Source of the DNA: Taenia hydatigena
Lineage: Eukaryota > Platyhelminthes > Cestoda > Cyclophyllidea > Taeniidae
Assembly: GCA_036345935.2 (NCBI GenBank)
Contig: JADWOT020000001.1
Location: 24,344,994 to 24,408,993, forward strand
DNA length: 64,000 nt
Direction: 5' to 3'
Shown: positions 60,901 to 64,000 of the stretch, piece after piece
Position numbering within the stretch: position 1 is the stretch's first letter
How the letters are laid out: every line of letters begins with the position of its first letter
Notes under the pieces: model-generated
Told to the model about the DNA's origin: nothing
Databases searched by the model: none
The model's input: the letters and a program-made list of their open reading frames with translations, nothing else
Made by a program: the position numbers and the translations under genes

Positions 60901-63876
60901 AATGCAATAAAATGATAGAAGAACAAATAAAATCTACCTTTACTCAGCTTTTCAAGAAGTTAACTACAACAGGAGTCCAAATTCAGTGACTAAGAGAAAG
61001 GCCACGATTACTCAGCCGCCTGTTTCGATAACTCACTCCAGAATGTGAAACCACGGCGAGGAGATCAAATCAAAACCCAATCAAAAGCAACGCAGTTGAC
61101 CAAACCCGGAGATGCCGGTCAGAGAGATTAACAACTACCGTTTTCGAGAGGCAAAGAGATGCTAACAACCGCTTTGCACTGCAATGGAGGATGCTTGAAC
61201 CTAAGTTCATGATAAAATTGTGTGTTTAAACATTCAAAATCTTAGCTCACTTACGCTGACCTCCCTGCATTGCAAACGAGGCAGTGTTTTCACGCACATT
61301 TATTACCCAAATTCCTGTATGACCATCATGCGACCACTCACACAGGCCCTGCTTAAAGAAAACGCTTAGAAAATTACTAAACTTAGGATCACCGTAGATC
61401 CAAGTGCAGAAAGATCTAACGCACGCTGTCCGGTCAGCTGCCCTATTCAAGCATGCTTCTTCGTTCCAGCCAGTTGCACAGCCGAAGAGCTCCGCATCTG
61501 TCGTACAGGTGAGACTACTCTACAACTCCTCAATCAACTTATGAACGGCTACGAGAAAGAAAACTGTCCCACACTGACCACACAAGCCAATCAGGATGAG
61601 TTCATGCTTCCAACACACGCGCACATCTGCTCGCAACACCCAGAGCGCTGGATGTAACTCCCATCTATCTACTGAGAACTAAGGAAGAAGTTTTATGATG
61701 CATGCTAGTTTGAATGCACATTTTGAGTGAGAGTCCGTGAACAGATACAAACGTCGTGACAACTCGAACACCATCGGTTCCCCGAAGAGATGATGTACCC
61801 TGGACACGCTTAACCGTGATGTCTCCACATCTTTGTTTATCGTCACTCAATAAAATACGTCTCCGTCAAAATTGTCTGCTCATTCCGAGAGCATTATTTT
61901 AAACAACCGAATGCCGCTCTTTGTTATCAATGAACCCAAAAAGCGGTAGTTGTAAACAATTCTTTGGCTTTGCTCATCATGAAAAAGAAATCAAAATGCC
62001 CCAAATCCCCACCCACCACCATGATTGCTTTATTATTCTCACAGTGAAGAAGTGCTTATTTTCAAAGTTCTAAAAAAAGAAAACATGCATTAAGTAATGG
62101 AGTAGTTCAGGCATTTGATTAGCATTGAGTTGGTTGAGCAGCCATGCTCTGCTCGTTTCACAGTTCACCCTAATTCAAACGTCTAGATCAAACAAAAGCA
62201 TCCCATGAAAGAGGGTTTGGAACCATAACCTCACAGAGCAAACTGTCGGAGATTAGCAAATAGGGCTTGACCACTACATTAAACACCTACCATGGATGAA
62301 TTTCAGGCATTCTTCGATCTAAGTTGGCAGCTTTTCAGCAAACTCCAAGAGCGGCCTCACACACGACCATTATCATCGTTACAGATATCACCGATGCACC
62401 TTGACTTACTTCCTCGTACGCTGTAACAGTAGCCTTTTATTATTTTCAAAAGCTATGATCACATGCCCAGTCGTGCAGTTCGCATGAAATGTGACGACGT
62501 GGGTTGTTAAATTGCATGGGCGCGGCTCCCAAGATTAACCGCAGAAAAGTGGCAAGTCTGGCCGATCCGCTCATCGCATATTTCGACATGATTTTAAGGC
62601 ACCCTTAAAAAGGCGCCGCATAAAAAACGAGTACTTGAAGCAATCAACTCAGGAGATAAAGTGGGACGCGGAAATTACTTGTTTGTTTGAGTCTCATTCA
62701 AATTAACTAACCACAAATATGTAAGGAATCAAATGCATTGAATTGGTGCTAGTGGCATGCAAATTCGTTACCCAGTGAGAAAGCAGAGTTATGACTGAAG
62801 AGAAGGGATAGGAGGCTAGAAACACGAATTTCAGGACCATAAACTTCAAAAGCAATCAAATGAGGTAAGTAAAGAAGGCTTGACCCTTCCAATCTAAGAT
62901 TACTCGTAAAAGGAAAGCTGACATGTAATCATGGAAGTGAAGAGATATCAAGAAGCCGACTATAATAGGACATTCAACCCAAATGAATAGGTTAAATGGA
63001 TCAAAATAGCCTAAGGACCGCCTATTTCGACTCAAAGTTGGAACGCATAGTGTTTTGAGTTCAGGAAGTGAGCAGAACGTGATTCTAAATTTGCCAAGCC
63101 AAACCAGGAGAACATTCCAAAAAAGGCTGTTTGTAAAACAATAAGATGGCGAGTCTAAATCATCGTGAATAACTGTAAGCACGGTGGTACAAAGGAGTTG
63201 GAAGGTTTCGGGTGCGAACAAGATGAGTACCAGGTAGATGACTTAAAATAGCGAGGCGCTAGGCGGATGCAAATGGCATGCACCTAGGAAGAAGCAAAGC
63301 AGCTAAGTTGCCTCGGATTGAATTAATCCATAAATGACTGCAGCATTGTGAAATGGAAGGGCTGTAAAATTAAAAAGAACCAAACACACCAAACACACGT
63401 GTCGGTGGGAATCAACCAGCACAGCCCACATGTTTTGCTGTTCTGATAAGAAACCTAGAAAATTGTACTTTTCTACGGAGCGAAAGGAAACACGATGCGA
63501 ATTTGCAACCAGCTTTAAAAACTGACTAAAAACACGTCACATTTATATGACGCTGGAGTCCATTATATTGAAACCTCTAATTTTATGACACATCAGAAAC
63601 CAAGAACCCACCCAAGAGGAGATCGCCCACAAAAATGCATTCCACAGTGCCGTTGACAGAGAGCGCGAAGCACATATGATCCACACTGTGACCAGGGGTG
63701 AAAATGGGCTTAAGGGTGACGGAGGGACTCCCGGGAGGCGAGAAGATCATCTTCTCATCTAGGACCTCCAGAGGCCCATCGTAATAGCCAATGGCCTTGA
63801 GATCTGGACCTTCAGGTGACTTGTAGACCTCCGGAGTGTGGTCTGGCAAGGAGGGAGACAACTTGCGAACGAGATC
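57919..63876 (-). CDS. LACTB2: LACTB2-type metallo-beta-lactamase-fold protein, last three exons (5' end beyond the window)
   Basis: LACTB2 is a metallo-beta-lactamase-fold endoribonuclease, mitochondrial in mammals. Exon 63876-63612 follows TTTTTTCTCAG| and ends TTGG|GTGGGT. It carries TPGHSVDH (a metal-ligand His) and FVGDLLLG (the bridging-Asp motif). A 4,891-nt intron follows. Exon 58720-58536 starts GFGTTIVLDLLAYM.SL and holds FLPAHGEVITDP (the last metal-ligand motif) and IDEYLAIRKKHIAK|GTGAGA. After 278 nt, exon 58257-57919 encodes the helical C-terminus (NNPEDTWLSENSLLEQIYP, NNLRQCLFWLQAKE) to a TGA. All junction phases agree (0, 1, 0). The HxHxDH motif must lie upstream, outside the window. 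The C-terminal exon (112 codons) is longer than in vertebrates. About 262 residues are visible. Confidence 0.88.
58721..63611 (-). other. Large LACTB2 intron
   Basis: A 4.9-kb intron fixed by the phase-1 splice junction. It has no repeat arm or transposon domain that I recognise. A cysteine-rich open segment at about 61330-61515 is described under findings. Confidence 0.7.
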
Positions 63877-64000
63877 CTGAGAAAAAAGGGATTAGAGGAT
63901 CCTTAGTGGTTTTCATAGCGTGGAAAGAATGCCCTCAAGCCAAATATCCAACGCACGCAATTTCTGTGAGAAATAGCCTCGAAAATATGTCTTCATTAGC

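Noticed and set aside
1..64000. CRISPR arrays, prokaryotic operons, prophage or integron structures
   Set aside because: The gene structure is eukaryotic throughout. The only regular repeats are microsatellites, LTR-like ends and segmental duplicates.

Overview
This is eukaryotic nuclear DNA from a metazoan, most likely a taeniid tapeworm (Echinococcus/Taenia type). The evidence is indirect. There are multi-exon genes with GT..AG introns, two of which are only 34 and 41 nt long, a size seen in flatworms. The gene density is low and the repeats are many. One exon (12928-13245, minus) reads as the single fibronectin-III module of the oncosphere antigen family (EG95/45W/TSOL18) that is typical of taeniids. 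No prokaryotic features, rRNA or convincing tRNA were seen.

Layout. 1-12.9 kb holds no gene I can support, only dispersed repeats. 12.9-14.5 kb carries the oncosphere-antigen-like exon, which has an in-frame stop, and a weak protein tyrosine phosphatase-like relic. 19.5-33 kb is built from rearranged copies of the 3' end of one gene, GLMP. The intact six-exon GLMP gene lies at 35272-29661 (minus). Decayed copies of its last exon lie near 19.6 kb (same orientation) and 26.2 kb (inverted). A second inverted repeat (26.9-28.0 kb against 31.8-32.8 kb) has one arm inside GLMP intron 4. 36.1-37.8 kb is a dead Ty3/Gypsy LTR element that has lost its reverse transcriptase/RNase H. 38.2-41.3 kb has two minus-strand genes, a calaxin-like EF-hand protein and an unfamiliar acidic/GNAT/coiled-coil protein. 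45.9-47.9 kb is a complete, uninterrupted Na+/H+ exchanger reading frame.

50-56.5 kb is a complicated locus. Two dynein light chain roadblock genes point away from each other (51.8-52.1 kb minus; 56.2-56.4 kb plus). Around the minus copy lie exons that resemble, weakly, the KIAA2013 (DUF2152) membrane protein, one of them interrupted by a stop in its membrane helix. 57.9-63.9 kb carries the last three exons of LACTB2 (minus), whose first exons lie beyond the window.

The genes do not form a pathway. They are a lysosomal membrane protein, a plasma-membrane ion exchanger, a mitochondrial nuclease of the metallo-beta-lactamase fold, and ciliary/dynein-related proteins (calaxin-like, roadblock). 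Exon boundaries were worked out by hand from splice signals, reading phase and remembered family sequences. No search or alignment program was run.
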